A stretch of 21,724 bases of DNA from Apostichopus parvimensis (taxonomy: Eukaryota > Echinodermata > Holothuroidea > Aspidochirotida > Stichopodidae). Below the pieces are notes generated by a model that did no database searches, had not been told where the DNA came from, and worked only from the letters and a program-made list of their open reading frames with translations. The position numbers and the translations under genes are program-made. Positions 1 through 10,747 of this stretch are shown here, piece by piece. How positions within the stretch are numbered: the first letter of the stretch is position 1; each line of letters starts with the position of its first letter. The stretch is taken from NCBI GenBank assembly GCA_000934455.1, contig KN883815.1, positions 79,687 to 101,410 of the forward strand. Reading direction: 5' to 3'.

Positions 1-290
1 GGGGAGGGGAAGGTTTCCCAGCATTTCATGACAACAAAATTCCCTGATGGATTTTCAAAATTCCAGGATGATTATTTCAACCTTTTTCTAGTGTGATATG
101 TCTTCGCACTGTTTGGACATGAGCCAATATATAAGACTGACTGCTCTCTTGGGCCAATCAAATTCCATAGCTTTTCCCTGATTTTTGAGGCATTTTTCTC
201 AAATACCCTAACTTTCCCTGACTGGAAAAAGGGAAATTTTCCAGGTTCTGCTCCCGTTTTCCAGGATGTCTGGCAACCCTGCTAACCAAC
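1..290. repeat. Degenerate interspersed repeat
   Basis: The stretch is built from repeated variants of a short theme: 'ttccctga' at about 40, 172 and 210, and 'ttttccagg' at about 233 and 257. It ends in a 'ggcaaccctg' motif. This recurrent arrangement is typical of an old transposon or SINE-like repeat rather than coding DNA. No open frame or terminal repeat can be defined. A C-run follows at about 306-316. The family is not identified. Confidence 0.35.
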
Positions 291-1102
291 CTGCCCTCAC
301 AGATCCCCCCCCCCCACACCCAGGAAAATAATTCTCAATGACCCCAGGGTTGAGAAACTATGATTTAATTGTTCCGTCTGTTTATTCAAAAAGGATAATG
401 TGTACAGTTTTTTGTTTCGCAAAAGACCCTCTAACTGGAGAAGTTTCTTAAAAGTTAGTCATGAAAGGGAAACACAAATAACATAAAGTTTATTACTAGT
501 TGACTACATGATCTCTGTCAAATTTAATATACCTAATTTGCAATGGGAATCAGATCATGAAGCAATTTCAAATTAAGATCACAAAATGCATTGATTCATG
601 CATGATTCCAACAAAGTTTACCTTTTTGAATAAATTACTTACCGGCTGAACAGTGATGAAGCATTTCATGGATTGCTGTGCCGAGCTATGGCCCCTTTTA
701 CCCTTCACACCTCGTAGTATTATTGGTAGCATGAAGAATGACTTCTTTTGATCTGTGAATTATAGCATATCAGATTACTAGCGTTTGTAGGTAGGTACTT
801 AAGTTTTATGAGTCATTTTTCTCAACAAAGGTTTAATAGTGCCATCCACAGCTTTTCATCCAGTTTTGGAGTGCTAAAATAAGTTTCCCTGTTACATATC
901 TCCTTTTCCCTGTTCCAGTTAGTGTGTATTACGTAAAAACATGCAACATTTCTCAAAAGAGCATTGCATGTACATAAATTGGAGCAGAGTACCTGTAATG
1001 GGAACGAGGCCAAATTTAAATATAACACCTAGAGGTTTTGTAATTCCTTGGTACAAAAAATGGGTTATTTACTTATTTATTTTTAGGTAAGAACATTCAT
1101 CA

Positions 1103-1531
1103 CTATAAAATGTCTGATATCTTCTCCACATCATCAACAAAATTGCCTATCAATACTTGTGTGTCACAAATTGTCTGTACAAGTGATGATGGTATATTTG
1201 AGGCTTTGAACCTCGCAATGAAAATTGCAGCAGGGTCATTTTCAAGATCTCTATCTTCTATGTCACCGCATGAATATGCATCATCGCCACTCTCAGTTTC
1301 ATTTTGAACATTGTTTTCATTTACTGTTAGTTCAGATGGCAAACTAAGTTTTGTGAGCAGATGCCTTTTGTAACCATTGCATGTTCCAAATTGTAATTTA
1401 CAGTTTCCCTGACTTCAAATAATATTTGACCTATGTTGAGCATTAATGCCATGTGCATGTTTCAAGTGAAAGAAATAAGTCCTAATGTTGCCATCTACAA
1501 CCCTGAGACACTTGAAACATGTATATCCCAT
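1103..1531 (-). pseudogene. C2H2 zinc-finger protein remnant, mobile-element type
   Basis: Read from an ATG at 1529-1531, the frame opens with a C2H2-like finger (C-x2-C, then H-x3/4-H, spelled CFKC ... HLKHAH). A second, shorter finger-like unit follows (C-x5-C ... YKRH). Next comes an acidic stretch, then a segment ending FIARFKASNIPSS and a helical region to the stop at 1103. The layout of finger pair, acidic linker and a 'F...LR....IP.S.V' helix matches uncharacterised proteins I associate with transposon-derived families in fish and invertebrates; that link is from memory, not a search. The frame is broken by an in-frame TGA at 1415-1417 between the fingers, so this copy looks dead unless the TGA lies in an intron. 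DNA or RNA binding would be expected for an intact version. Confidence 0.45.
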
Positions 1532-1552
1532 TTAGTTTCTTAAAAGTACCTT

Positions 1553-1659
1553 CTATCGCCAACCCTTCAAATATTTCATCCTGGTGCCAATCTTTGGTAT
1601 GAGCTCCTTTATAGTACCTTCATTCAACAAGGACAATGCAGCATTGTCTATCTCATTCT
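1553..1659 (-). pseudogene. SAM-like domain C-terminal exon remnant
   Basis: After a plausible acceptor (pyrimidine-rich stretch ending TTTCAG, AG at 1660-1661) the minus strand reads an open segment rich in Leu, Glu and Ile. It contains IKELIPKIGTRMKYL, which resembles the last helices of a SAM domain (the common form is LKELIP.IGPRLK). It ends at a TAG at 1553-1555, just before a possible GT donor at about 1548. It lies directly upstream of the zinc-finger remnant on the same strand, and SAM-like plus C2H2 is a combination seen in the same transposon-associated protein class. The first half of the SAM domain is not visible upstream. Confidence 0.4.
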
Positions 1660-1669
1660 CTGAAATAAC

Positions 1670-4660
1670 AACAACAAAAAACAAGCATTTAAACAAAATA
1701 GCATAAAGTTTAATAAAAACAGTGTCAAAAAAAAAAACAATAAAGGGAGGGGAGAATTCATTACAAAAATTGTTGCACCTTCGTCAAGTAGTGATTTTTT
1801 TATGTTTTTCAGTGTAAGCAGATTGCTAAAATCTACATGGTTGTATGTGGTTATCGTTTTTGATACCCAAATGACACATTTTGGGCCAAAAATGTTTTTT
1901 AAAAGAACAACTTTACCCTCCATAACCCCCTACTAAATGGAAATGGGTTTTTTCATTTTCTGACAATGATACATGAATACCTCGGGTCAGATATTTGGCT
2001 GTGAGCCAGCAAAGTGATGAAATATATAAAATATATCGATGCAAAATTACCAAAATATTTTTTTATTTAAATTTTGGCAGACGTACAATCTGCACTTAAA
2101 CCATAAATTTATGAATATTGTGAGCCCCAATAAAAATCGACACTTGTAATACTAAGGCGAGGTATAAATTAGTAGTTTCTTGTCCTGCCTGCATCCTTTT
2201 GCCCATTGGGTCAATTTTCTTTCCTTTTTTTAATTTTCAAATTTGAACAACCAATTTACCCAAATTTTGACCACAGAAATTCCCCTTCTGGTCACACTAA
2301 TTATCTCTGTAGGTTGATTGCCTGCACCCTCACTTTTTCTGAAAAGTGAGGACGAGAAACTATGATATTTATACAAACGTGATCAATATGGCCCAGGCAA
2401 TACTAGCATTTATTTGAAGTTAACTTACAATTGGAGGACAAAGGCCTAGCCAGCTATCCCTCGGCCTCGTTTTGAAGAGAAAAAAACTCTGGCCCACGTA
2501 TATGCCCAGTAGCATGGTGGGCTCATAATTGACGCACTTAAGAATTTGATCAATAATTTCTATCAAGGAAAAATCCAAATCACTCAACTGTATGTTTTAC
2601 ATACTGTATGTGCAGTTCCTCAGAATTGTAATGATCTCAAAATATTTATTGTTCTGTGCAAATGCAACGAATAATTGAGCGAATTTAACCACAAAATGTG
2701 TGCGTGTCAAGTTCTTTCATACCCCTAAATTGACACATTCCTCGATAAGCTAACTGTAACTTTTGTGTAAGTATACATCAATTGACTCTGAATACTGTTT
2801 GCTATGCTCTGAGCCCCTAAGCTCAGACAGGTCAGATCCCAGAGAGTAGTGGTATCATGCTGAGGTAATATTGGTCATTTTTAGGTAGTAAGAACTAAGA
2901 TTTCCAAACCCCAAAATACGTGCAAAACTGGGGGGAGGGTGTAAAAAGCTTTAAAAAAAAACAAATAGATCAGCACATAGCTGAAATGGATTTAAAATCA
3001 TTAAATATGTAATTTTGCTTAGCTGCAAAAATAAATATAAAAATATTGATAAAAATTCCCGATCTAGTCCGTGAAATTTCCTTCAGTGTAGAGACACTGT
3101 CACGAACTAAATTTATGCAATAGGTCGTTTTACTGGTTAATAGGGATAAACTAAGTTGGTATGTTTCATTGCAAAAGCAAAGAATCAACAGTATCTGCAC
3201 TTCGTAGTTTCATTTATGCAATAATATAATAAAATTACTTAAGAACATTGCACCAATTCAATTTATACCGACCTGCAACTTGTTTACATTCGACGTACCA
3301 CAGAGAAATGTTAAAGAGCAGAAATCGGAGTCGGCTCCATCAATATAGGTCATCCTCAAATGTCGTATTTCACACACAAACTGTGGAAATTTCTTAAAAT
3401 TTGCCCAAGTAGTCCTGTTACAGAGAATGACAGCGAACTACATAAGAAGCCTGAATAACTAGTTAATATTTGACTTGATCAAGTCTCCCGTGGGTGGAAT
3501 TATTTTCAACATAACGGGAAGATTAAGATGGAAACATCTTGCTACCTACACCAAAAAGCATACTGGTCATGAATACAAAACAAATGTTCATGATCGTTGC
3601 GTTTGATTTGTGGCTTACATTTCATCATAACTGAAAACTCTACAGAAGGCCCTGTTATTGGAACCTCACAAAAATATTTTTCTGAACCAACTTTGGTTCT
3701 CCATCATTCAAATGGTATATCCACAACATTTCAGCAGATTTGGACAAACGCTCTAGTAGGGGTAGCATATTTTTTTCAGAAAATGGCCTCTCGTGACCTC
3801 AAATGACTTTTAAATATATAATGTATGATCGCATATATGACAAGTTAACTCACAAGAAGCAATGAAGAAATTTCAGCTGAATCGAATGAAAAATGACGAA
3901 AATAGTAGTCATTCAAACACGGTGACAAAATGTGACAGAATTTCGGAAGAATCGCATGCTCACTTTAGCTCAGCTGAGTTGCAAATGAGTGTCAGGGGCG
4001 CAGTCACATATATGTCTAGGGGGAGAGGGTACCCCATACACCAACTGACAAACAAAATATTAAAAAACTCTCACTGTACAGTACATAACATGTTAACGTA
4101 TATATACTTGAACATATGAATGGTTGAAATACTTCAAAATTGTTTCAAAACGTGCAAAAGTGTAGCAAAACTTTGCGCGTACACAAACTTCATTTACAAT
4201 AATTTTTTAATACGGAGGGGCACTATGGGGTCCCCCTCCCCCACACCCTTTATTTACTTTAGCATTATTCATTTGAGCGCGGGGGGGCTAGGGGGTTGTG
4301 AGTTGGAGCTGCAGTTAACTAGATGTAATTATCAGTTCAACAGGGAGGGGGGGGGGCTTGCGATATCCTTTAAAGATAGCAGTCCTATATATGACAATTT
4401 TTGTGCTGTTTTGTGCTGTTTTGATGAACGACAATTTAATGATGAAATGCGCAATATGAGTATTTATCCCCAAGAAACGAAAGACATGTATGTTAAACTA
4501 CATACGTTTCATGCGTGTTATGAACGGAATTTGATCATTTAGCGAAGGAGACGTAAAAACCTATATATACGTCAAAACGTACGGTTGGTAATTATGAGCC
4601 AAAGCTACTTCTATTGTATTGTTTGAATATTTGTATTATGTCACCATAGCAGCTGAAGAT
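1670..4660. other. Intergenic, no supported gene
   Basis: This AT-rich stretch has only short, low-complexity open frames. The longest, at 1648-1923 minus and 4120-4542 plus, have no recognisable domain, and the second runs through G-homopolymers near 4280 and 4345. Neither has convincing splice signals linked to a neighbour. The sequence before 4660 may carry upstream regulatory DNA for the plus-strand receptor gene, but nothing specific is evident. Confidence 0.5.
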
Positions 4661-4678
4661 AGTTTACTGATGACGTAT

Positions 4679-4685
4679 TATAAAT
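4679..4685 (+). promoter_or_regulatory. Possible TATA box of plus-strand receptor gene
   Basis: TATAAAT lies about 185 bp upstream of the ATG at 4869, a spacing that would leave a 5' UTR of roughly 150 nt. CRE-like TGACGT and TACGTCA sequences lie nearby, at about 4671 and 4711. In an AT-rich genome this match could be chance. Confidence 0.25.
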
Positions 4686-4868
4686 ATTCATGGTTGATTT
4701 CAAACTGTCTTACGTCACGTTGAATACTGTTTAAACAAGTAGACTTTAACATATATCATGGACAAAGGTTCGTACTGACATCTAGTGTTCGAGAGCCTTA
4801 TATGATGAACAACGGTGAACAGCTGTAGGTTACTTAATAGGTCTGTAAAGCTTACAGCAAAGTCTTGT

Positions 4869-4950
4869 ATGAAACTTGTCACCAGAAGGACAAAAATTAC
4901 TCTAGTGCTTCTTTTGTTTGGATTATCTACATGGGTTAATGCAGTAGATG
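4869..4950 (+). CDS. Exon 1: signal peptide
   Basis: From the ATG the exon encodes 27 residues: a basic start (MKLVTRRTK), a hydrophobic core (ITLVLLLFGLSTW) and a likely cleavage site after VNA. It ends in phase 1 at a good donor, GTGAGC, at 4951. An upstream in-frame extension exists, but this ATG gives the cleaner signal peptide. Confidence 0.65.
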
Positions 4951-7900
4951 GTGAGCTTGATTATACCCTTTGTTTTTATACTCTTTCAGAATTTTATCTC
5001 CGTAATGCTAATACGATCCTGGTTGGTTCACGCTGATCGTGATCTGTGAGGGGAGATGTGTATAGTTTGGGCTGGGTGAGGAGTCGTTTTTTAAGATGAG
5101 CAACAAATCTAAGAAAACGAAAGCGATTGGAATCAATAAATCGGTTAGAAAGGAGGAGAGTACACATTTGAAATGAACTGGATACATTAATTGTAAATAT
5201 CTTGCGGATATTGAGCAGTTATAAGTTGTGCATACTTGAATATGTAGTACATTGAAGTGATATAGTGCACTGAAGTGATATAGTGCACTGGAGTGAAGTG
5301 CACTGAAGTGAAGTGCACTGGAGTGAAGTGAAGTGCACCGAAGTGAAGTGCACCGAAGTGAAGTGCACCGAAGTGAAGTGCGCCGAAGTGAAGTGCACCG
5401 AAGTGAATTGCACCGAAGTGAAGTGCACTGAAGTGAAGTGCACTGAATAGAATAAGTAAAGTATATGTATATCATCATGTGTAGGGGCGCGAGGTGGATC
5501 GGAATGGGCTGAATAGACCAGAGTGGAGGGACTGTAGTGGGTGATGTGGGGTGATGTGGAATGGTTGTTCAAAGTGAAAGGCTTTATAGTAGTATTAGTT
5601 TCTTGATATTAAACAAGTGACCAGACATTGGTTACACCAACCCATTATAGTTCTTATTGAACATTAATAAACAAGATAAACACAATTCTTTTCCAGGGCG
5701 TAATGTCTGCTTCATCTCAACTGTTAGTGCTCTTGGTTCGACCCCGGTGAGTTTAATCCAGTCATTCAGGAGGTCATGTGACGTCATAATGCTCGGAGGT
5801 GTCTACCAGATGGTGCCTGACTTTTTAAAATTGCAAATACATGAGTGTCTCAATGCAACTAAATATGGTATGTCTGTAACATGTCTTTGTCACGACAATA
5901 TAACGTTTTGAGGAACTGACTAAAAACAGTCAAAACAATACAAAAGCTAAAAGGAGGAAAGAGGAAGGAAAAATAAAAGAAATTCTCATCCTTGTATAGA
6001 TTAAAATAAAACCAAACTGTTATCAAACTGATTATCCGCTAACGAGCCCGTCCGTGTAAGAGAATGTGTAAAATGTGTAAGCTTAAGACGTTTCGATCCT
6101 AGCAGGATCTTCTACAGATGTTGAATGACAAGTTACAGTAACAGGAGGGACAAATACATACACAGAATACAGACAGGTGAATAAGCAGGGTTAACACAAA
6201 AAGAGAAAGATGTAAGTAGATTAGTAGACAAGGGATTGAGAGAAGAAAGAAAGGTAGGAGATAAACTGTGACAATGAGAGGAATAAGGGAAGAGGGTAGA
6301 GAGTAAACTAGAGAAGGGCAAAGACAGAACATTATCGAGAAAAATGCGGCTCGGATCGAAACGTCAGGCCCTCTTACATTTACACTTTTAAAGATTCAAG
6401 TATTTAGATATTTTCGATTTTTCAGTTTTTTTTTTGTTTCACTTACACTGTCTCATATAGTAACCTACGAATGCAAAGTTTTTTAAGGTGCTACGGTATG
6501 CTCTCCCTACACATGCACATTTATAAGCTATTTTATTCTGGCATTAACTAAGTTAAGTGAATGCCAGATTTATTAGAAGGCATTAGGTGAATAAAACGCG
6601 ACAAGTCTTCCTGCATGACTGTTAAGAACAAAATTATATATTGTAATGTAACATAATTTCAACAGCTTGATATTTAATATTAAAGGAATACTCTGGTAGA
6701 AAGCATTTTGCTTAGTAAAACAATACGTTGTTATCTACTATGTATAAGTTCTTGCCGTGTATTTTCGTATAACAAGACATCTTGACGATTCAATTAAATG
6801 ATTAAACGAACTTACTTCCGCTATTTAAGCTCTCTTTACTGACATTGAAAGTCTCTAATATACGTTTGAAGTAAATCATCTCTGAAACTTGGAAGTTTTC
6901 TGCACTATTTACTTTGTATTTATTTCATCTGATTTGCCAAACATTTGCATGTGTAATAGAGACATGTTAATCCTTTTTGGTTATTCAAAAACGTATTAAA
7001 TGTTTATCCTTCTCATTTATTCAACTTTTAACAGAAACTAAATAGTAAAGTTTCAATACATTCGATGTTTAGATGGAGAAGCTTAATTAAATAGCGGTGA
7101 AGAACTGAACATGCTCAGACAAAGAAAGGAAATTAACTAAAGGACACAAAAAGAGAGATTATATTGGTAAAATCTAATTTGAGCAGCCTTAGAATCTTTA
7201 GGCTTTATCTCAATCGACTTTTGAAACCTTAAAAAGGAAACTTTTTTTTGCTGACAAGACACATTACAATTTCTAAATACTGAAGAATTCGTCTAACCTC
7301 CCTTTTTTATATTTTCGTAGAATTTCTTTAACTTTTCAATTTCTTTTGGCAAAATAAAGTTTATTGGCATGTTTTAAAATTCTGTATGGTTTCCTTACGC
7401 AAAGCACAAATGTTTCATATTTGTTGATATTAGGCCTACTATACATCGTTGATTACAAAACATACACTACAATCTCCCTTCCTCTCTCGCTACTTTAATG
7501 TTGTCCCACTAAATTGCCTGCAGATATATGTTTTCGAAAAACCTTTCATTATTGCTACTTAAAGCTAAAAATTCAGCTACATCTTCCGTTATTAATTGCT
7601 TAGCTTTAGTTTCACTGTCGAGAATCGTATCACGAAGTGTCGATAAATCGATAAATGAATTGAATAAAAGTACGTTAACAAACAAACGCTCAGCAGGACG
7701 TGAAAGCCATCTTTTGTATTTACAAAATAACAGAAATGAATAACAATTTGTAACAGATTGAGACCTCATTGTTACGTTAGCTTATAACGTTATCGATTTT
7801 GTTGTTAATAATTTATATTTTCAAACGCCTTTAAGCAATCTGATGAATACATGACAACAAATGGGCATGTACACTGTTCGATAACAGAGTGCTTTCAATT

Positions 7901-10687
7901 GCTAGTTGTTGAAAGGATTTCCCCAACAAAAAAGTTAACGTTTGGCATATGAAAGAGTAACATAATATTCTGAGCACGGTTTCTATACAGTTTTCTAAAT
8001 TTACTTCATAAACAAACTATTTTGCTGTCAGCGTGCAACTATGACGTCACTCATGTACTCATCTAAGTTCAATTATGGTACAACTTATGACAGTTTGTGA
8101 TATCTATATCTTGAATCCATGCAAGAATTGCTTGCAAATTTCACCAGACTTATTAAAATATGGTTCTCTCTCATTATTAAAACCTCATTCTCCCTTTGGG
8201 TTATCACTTTAGTTCAATATAAGTATACCTACGATTAATGTAACATATTGAGATAACTATGGTACATTTGTCCAAGTTATTTAATACTAAATATAATATT
8301 ACACTCGGTATATCTTGGGCTGGTCAAGCTCCATGTAATTGGATGATATTCAATACGTTGAGTTTTCTCGTTAATTTATGCATGGCTTGTGATTATAATA
8401 ATGAGACGAAGCGTCTGTGTGAAAATATTAAAATGGAATCAAATGAACTGACGCATCTATCATTTAAATCTCATATCCCTAAAGGTTCATATTTAATTTA
8501 TACTTTAGTCAAAGCTTGATACCGATGATATTTATTTTGAGACTTAATTAATATGTTAAACAAACGCAAATATCTCTTTTATATTCGAATATAGCGTTCT
8601 GAACTTTGATCAAATAAATGACGATTATTACAATTTTTTTTAAATTCAACATTAATCATGTTCACTAGTCAACTTAATTTCGTATGTATACATTTCTTGA
8701 TCTTTTATAAAATCAAAAATTAACGTTACTGCAACACTTCCTTTTTCATCATTATTCATCATTCATCATTATTTGTAAATTGTTATGATATGATTTTTAT
8801 CCAAAGCATCATTTGGGGTGGCACCTTCTTCGCAAGAAGCAGTCATAAATACTTCAACGGATTTGGAAACATCACCACGAAAGATATTTAGCTGTACCCA
8901 TCGACTTTCCGAGGTCATAAATAGACCTATACGTAAGTATATACAATAACATTTTAGTAAACAGAAAGAGAGAGTTCTAACAACTATACGTTCTCTTTAT
9001 GTGTTATCATTTGCTGAATATAGTCTGATTTCTTGTGATTGTCGGACTCCTGCAGGAGCTATCAGCCCATACTTTCAAATATTTGTATTTGTATTAGTAC
9101 GGGAATATATGTTAGTTCTCGACTGAGCGTCACATATTTTGCGAAACCACAGTTTTCATTGTACATTACGGTATCTAGTACAAACAATAGGTTGGAGCTT
9201 AAATTAATGATTGACATTCATTGATTTCGTTATTGACGGAGGTCTGACGTCATTGCCTAACCTTTCCACAAAACTATGATGGGTCGTGTGTCAGATCTAT
9301 CTGTTTATCCTTCGTCTTTGCCAGTAAAAGGGTTTTAAGTATAAATGTTAGAAATATTCTTTTGAAGTCTGCTGTCATGTTTTCATAGTTCTCACAATAG
9401 GTGATGGAAAGGAAGATGGAGAAAAAAAAAGTTAAAAGGTAAAACGATATTATCGATGTTCGATTTTGAAATGGATTCTTAATTTTTTTTTCTGTATATT
9501 GTCCACAATTGCTCAAGGTAAACAGAGTTATAGTACAATGTTGCAAAATTAAAAAGATTTATTAACGACAGGCGGACAACGTTACAAACGGAGATTACTT
9601 TTATGGTATCTCGATGGGTATATTGTCTACAATCTCAAGTGGAAAATAAACAACTCCAGAGGGACTCGGTGATTTCATCCAGGGTAGCTGTGAGAGGATG
9701 AAAATCGTTTACAGAGAAAGTTAAGTTATTACCGATAAGGATTACTAATAAACTAATCGGTGCTCACTCTATTCTTTCAAATATTTTCAAATATTTAACT
9801 GCTTAGCTTTAAATACATCAACATTCATCATTTTTTTCGTACCATCCTATAATAAACTGCTCTGCACAAGATGTCGGTACGACGAGAAAAGTGTGTTTAT
9901 CATCAAGTAACTGCATTGCCAGCTTACCACTTAACATTGCACTAATACCTTTATTGACAACGTTATTTATAGTGCGCTCACATCGTAAGTTTAATACACG
10001 CGCACGGCTTTGTTAAAAAGGTAAAGTTGGTATTGCTCTTAACCCGAAATCCATTTCTATTGAATATTTTAGTGACATTTCTATCTTGATCTTTCAGAGT
10101 TGCTGGTGCCGCGTTCAACTACATACGGCAGTGTCGAACCAGATGAAGGAAATTATGCCCCTGAGATTGGATATGCTAATACAGATAGAGTAACTGTCAG
10201 TAGTGAAGACACAGAGAATACTAAAGGTAGCATTGATGAGAAAACAGCTGGACCAACTTCGGCTATAATTCATGTTGTTGGTGATGATTATAGCGATGGT
10301 GATAGTAACGGGGCTGAAATTGGAAGTAATGCAGTAACTAGTGCACTTTCTAATGGTGATGGTAGTGGTGGCAGTAGCGACCATAACAGTGGCGGGGCTG
10401 CGAGTGGTAGTAATGCAGTAACTAGTGCAGTTTCTAGTGGTGATGGTAGTGGTGGCAATAGCGACCATAACAGTGGCGGGGCTGCAAGTGGGAGTAATAC
10501 AGTAACTAGTGCAGTTTCTAGTGGTGATGGTAGTGGTGGCAATAGCGACCATAACAGTGGCGGGGCTGCGAGTGGGAGTAATGCAGTGACTAGTGTAGTT
10601 TCTAGTGGTCATGGTAGTGGTGGCAATAGCGACCATAACAGGAGCCAATGGAAGGTTGTTGTAGAGTTGCACTTGGAGAAACCGTAG
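4869..10687 (+). CDS. Putative type I membrane receptor with repeat-bearing tail (split gene)
   Basis: Five exons can be joined: 4869-4950, 5697-5867, 8807-8932, 9871-9984 and 10098-10687. Every junction is phase 1, and the sum (1083 nt) gives 360 residues plus a stop. The order is signal peptide (about 1-25), ectodomain of about 115 residues with several Cys and N-glycosylation sequons (NAT, NTS), one transmembrane segment (about 141-160), then a roughly 200-residue tail. The tail begins with Tyr motifs (TTYGSV, NYAPEI, YANT) and ends in four copies of a 28-residue Gly/Ser/Asn/Asp repeat. TTYGSV fits the TxYxxV/I switch-motif consensus and YAN fits YxN; these are pattern matches only. I do not recognise the ectodomain family. 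An extra phase 1 exon at 8329-8418 is possible. The splice model is inferred without transcripts, but four independent phase-matched junctions make chance assembly unlikely. Confidence 0.6.
5247..5447. repeat. 15-bp minisatellite in intron 1
   Basis: Tandem copies of a 15-bp unit (GAAGTGAAGTGCACC and close variants) fill most of this interval. They are preceded by three 18-bp relatives containing GAAGTGATATAGTGCACT. The long minus-strand frames across it (HFTSV-type repeats) are a by-product of a unit length divisible by three with no stop, not a gene. Confidence 0.9.
5697..5867 (+). CDS. Exon 2: extracellular segment
   Basis: The exon is 171 nt, preceded by a strong acceptor (ATTCTTTTCCAG) and followed by donor GTATGT; entry and exit are both phase 1. 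It encodes about 57 residues with three Cys, at VCF, SCD and HEC, and an N-glycosylation site NAT near the end. No known domain is recognised. It is too short for a whole Ig domain. A second donor-like GTGAGT occurs inside the exon at 5746, but using it would break the phase 1 pattern. Confidence 0.55.
6050..6390. mobile_element. Non-autonomous Penelope-type terminal element with inverted ends
   Basis: Positions 6064-6260 match the 3' terminal region of the Penelope-like element at 15121-15300 over many blocks: 'gacgtttcgatcctag', 'agttacagtaacag', 'atacagacaggt' and 'attagtagacaaggga'. The right end (6353-6386) carries the same terminal motif inverted, GGATCGAAACGTC followed by 'aggcc' and 'cttacatttacac'. 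The result is a compact unit of about 340 bp with inverted ends and no coding capacity. Each end keeps the GAAAC-GTC part of a hammerhead core. It lies in the long intron after exon 2 of the plus-strand receptor gene. Inverted or partial terminal-repeat copies are known for Penelope-like elements; that this unit moves by itself is inference. Confidence 0.6.
7360..7365 (-). terminator. Poly(A) signal AATAAA (minus)
   Basis: A canonical hexamer on the minus strand lies about 145 nt beyond the stop of the possible terminal exon at 7509-7710. A plus-strand AATAAA overlaps just beside it (7353-7358), so the call rests on context. Confidence 0.3.
7509..7710 (-). CDS. Possible terminal exon, kinase C-lobe-like
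   Basis: A minus-strand frame opens after an acceptor-like TACAAAAG and runs to TAG at 7509-7511. It starts RWLSRPAERLFVN, which resembles protein kinase subdomain XI (CW...P..RP.F..L), with W, P, A/E-R and F in the right order. A helical, acidic tail follows. A minus-strand AATAAA lies about 145 nt downstream, as expected for a last exon. The invariant Cys and second Pro are missing, no other kinase exon is seen nearby, and the stretch sits inside an intron of the plus-strand gene. It could be a relic or a nested gene's end. Confidence 0.3.
8329..8418 (+). CDS. Possible extra exon of the receptor gene
   Basis: It is 90 nt, phase 1 at both ends, and lies between exon 2 and the 8807 exon. It would encode about 30 residues with three Cys (PCNW, LCMAC) and a sequon NET. 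The acceptor (GGTCAAG) is weak and the donor (GTGAAA) moderate. The surrounding open frame at 8259-8519 continues past the donor, so it could equally be non-coding. Confidence 0.25.
8807..8932 (+). CDS. Exon 3: Ser/Thr-rich extracellular stalk
   Basis: The exon is 126 nt. It has an acceptor TTTTTATCCAAAG and a perfect donor GTAAGT at 8933, with phase 1 at both ends. It encodes 42 residues rich in Ser, Thr and Pro, with a sequon (NTS) and one Cys (FSC). The composition suits a membrane-proximal stalk, possibly O-glycosylated. It is too short to show as a long reading frame; the matched phases and strong donor are the evidence. Confidence 0.5.
9871..9984 (+). CDS. Exon 4: transmembrane segment
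   Basis: The exon is 114 nt, phase 1 at both ends, with acceptor CTCTGCACAAG and donor GTAAGT at 9985. It encodes a basic Cys-containing lead-in, then a hydrophobic run of about 20 residues (from IASLPLNIALIPLL to LFIV), then RSH. This matches a single-pass helix with a basic cytoplasmic edge, so together with the signal peptide the topology is type I. Confidence 0.55.
10098..10687 (+). CDS. Exon 5: cytoplasmic tail with tandem repeats
   Basis: A strong acceptor (TATCTTGATCTTTCAG) precedes a 590-nt frame ending in TAG at 10685-10687. The incoming phase 1 codon completes as CAG (Gln). The first 70 or so residues hold Tyr motifs (TTYGSV, NYAPEI, YANT) and an acidic stretch (GDDYSDGD). Then come four 28-residue repeats rich in Gly, Ser, Asn and Asp, and a short unrelated end (QWKVVVELHLEKP). 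The low-complexity repeats suggest a disordered tail. The 3' UTR contains a Penelope terminal fragment and a plus-strand poly(A) signal at 10859. Confidence 0.6.
10322..10639 (+). repeat. 84-bp coding minisatellite, four copies
   Basis: Units start at 10322, 10406, 10490 and 10574, exactly 84 bp apart. Each encodes 28 residues beginning GSNAVTSAVSSGDGSGG and continuing NSDHNSGGAAS; the last unit is incomplete. Copies differ by only a few bases, with some changes synonymous or conservative (Val/Leu, Gly/Ser), so the array expanded recently and stayed in frame. Confidence 0.9.
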
Positions 10688-10747
10688 TGGTGGCACCAGA
10701 GAGCGAACGAGTGGTGACAGGGAGGCTTAAAGAAGAGGAACGATACC

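Noticed and set aside
3862..4542. Two adjacent plus-strand frames of 85 and 140 codons
   Set aside because: No domain, odd composition, and the second crosses G-homopolymers; no linked splice sites.
5008..5572. Two long minus-strand frames with HFTSV/CTSLR-type repeats
   Set aside because: They are translations of the 15-bp minisatellite, whose length is a multiple of three; no gene signals.
6099..6332. Minus-strand Leu/Ser-rich frames resembling membrane proteins
   Set aside because: They lie inside the Penelope terminal element and come from purine-rich plus-strand sequence.
6816..6881. 66-nt minus-strand phase 1 segment with TTTCAG acceptor and GTAAGT donor
   Set aside because: Good splice sites but too short, with no domain, and downstream of a putative terminal exon; no partner exon found.
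9274..9546. Minus-strand frame with a hydrophobic run that could be a membrane exon
   Set aside because: Joining it to the two-Ig gene would create a stop at the junction, and the hydrophobic part is a by-product of an A/T tract.
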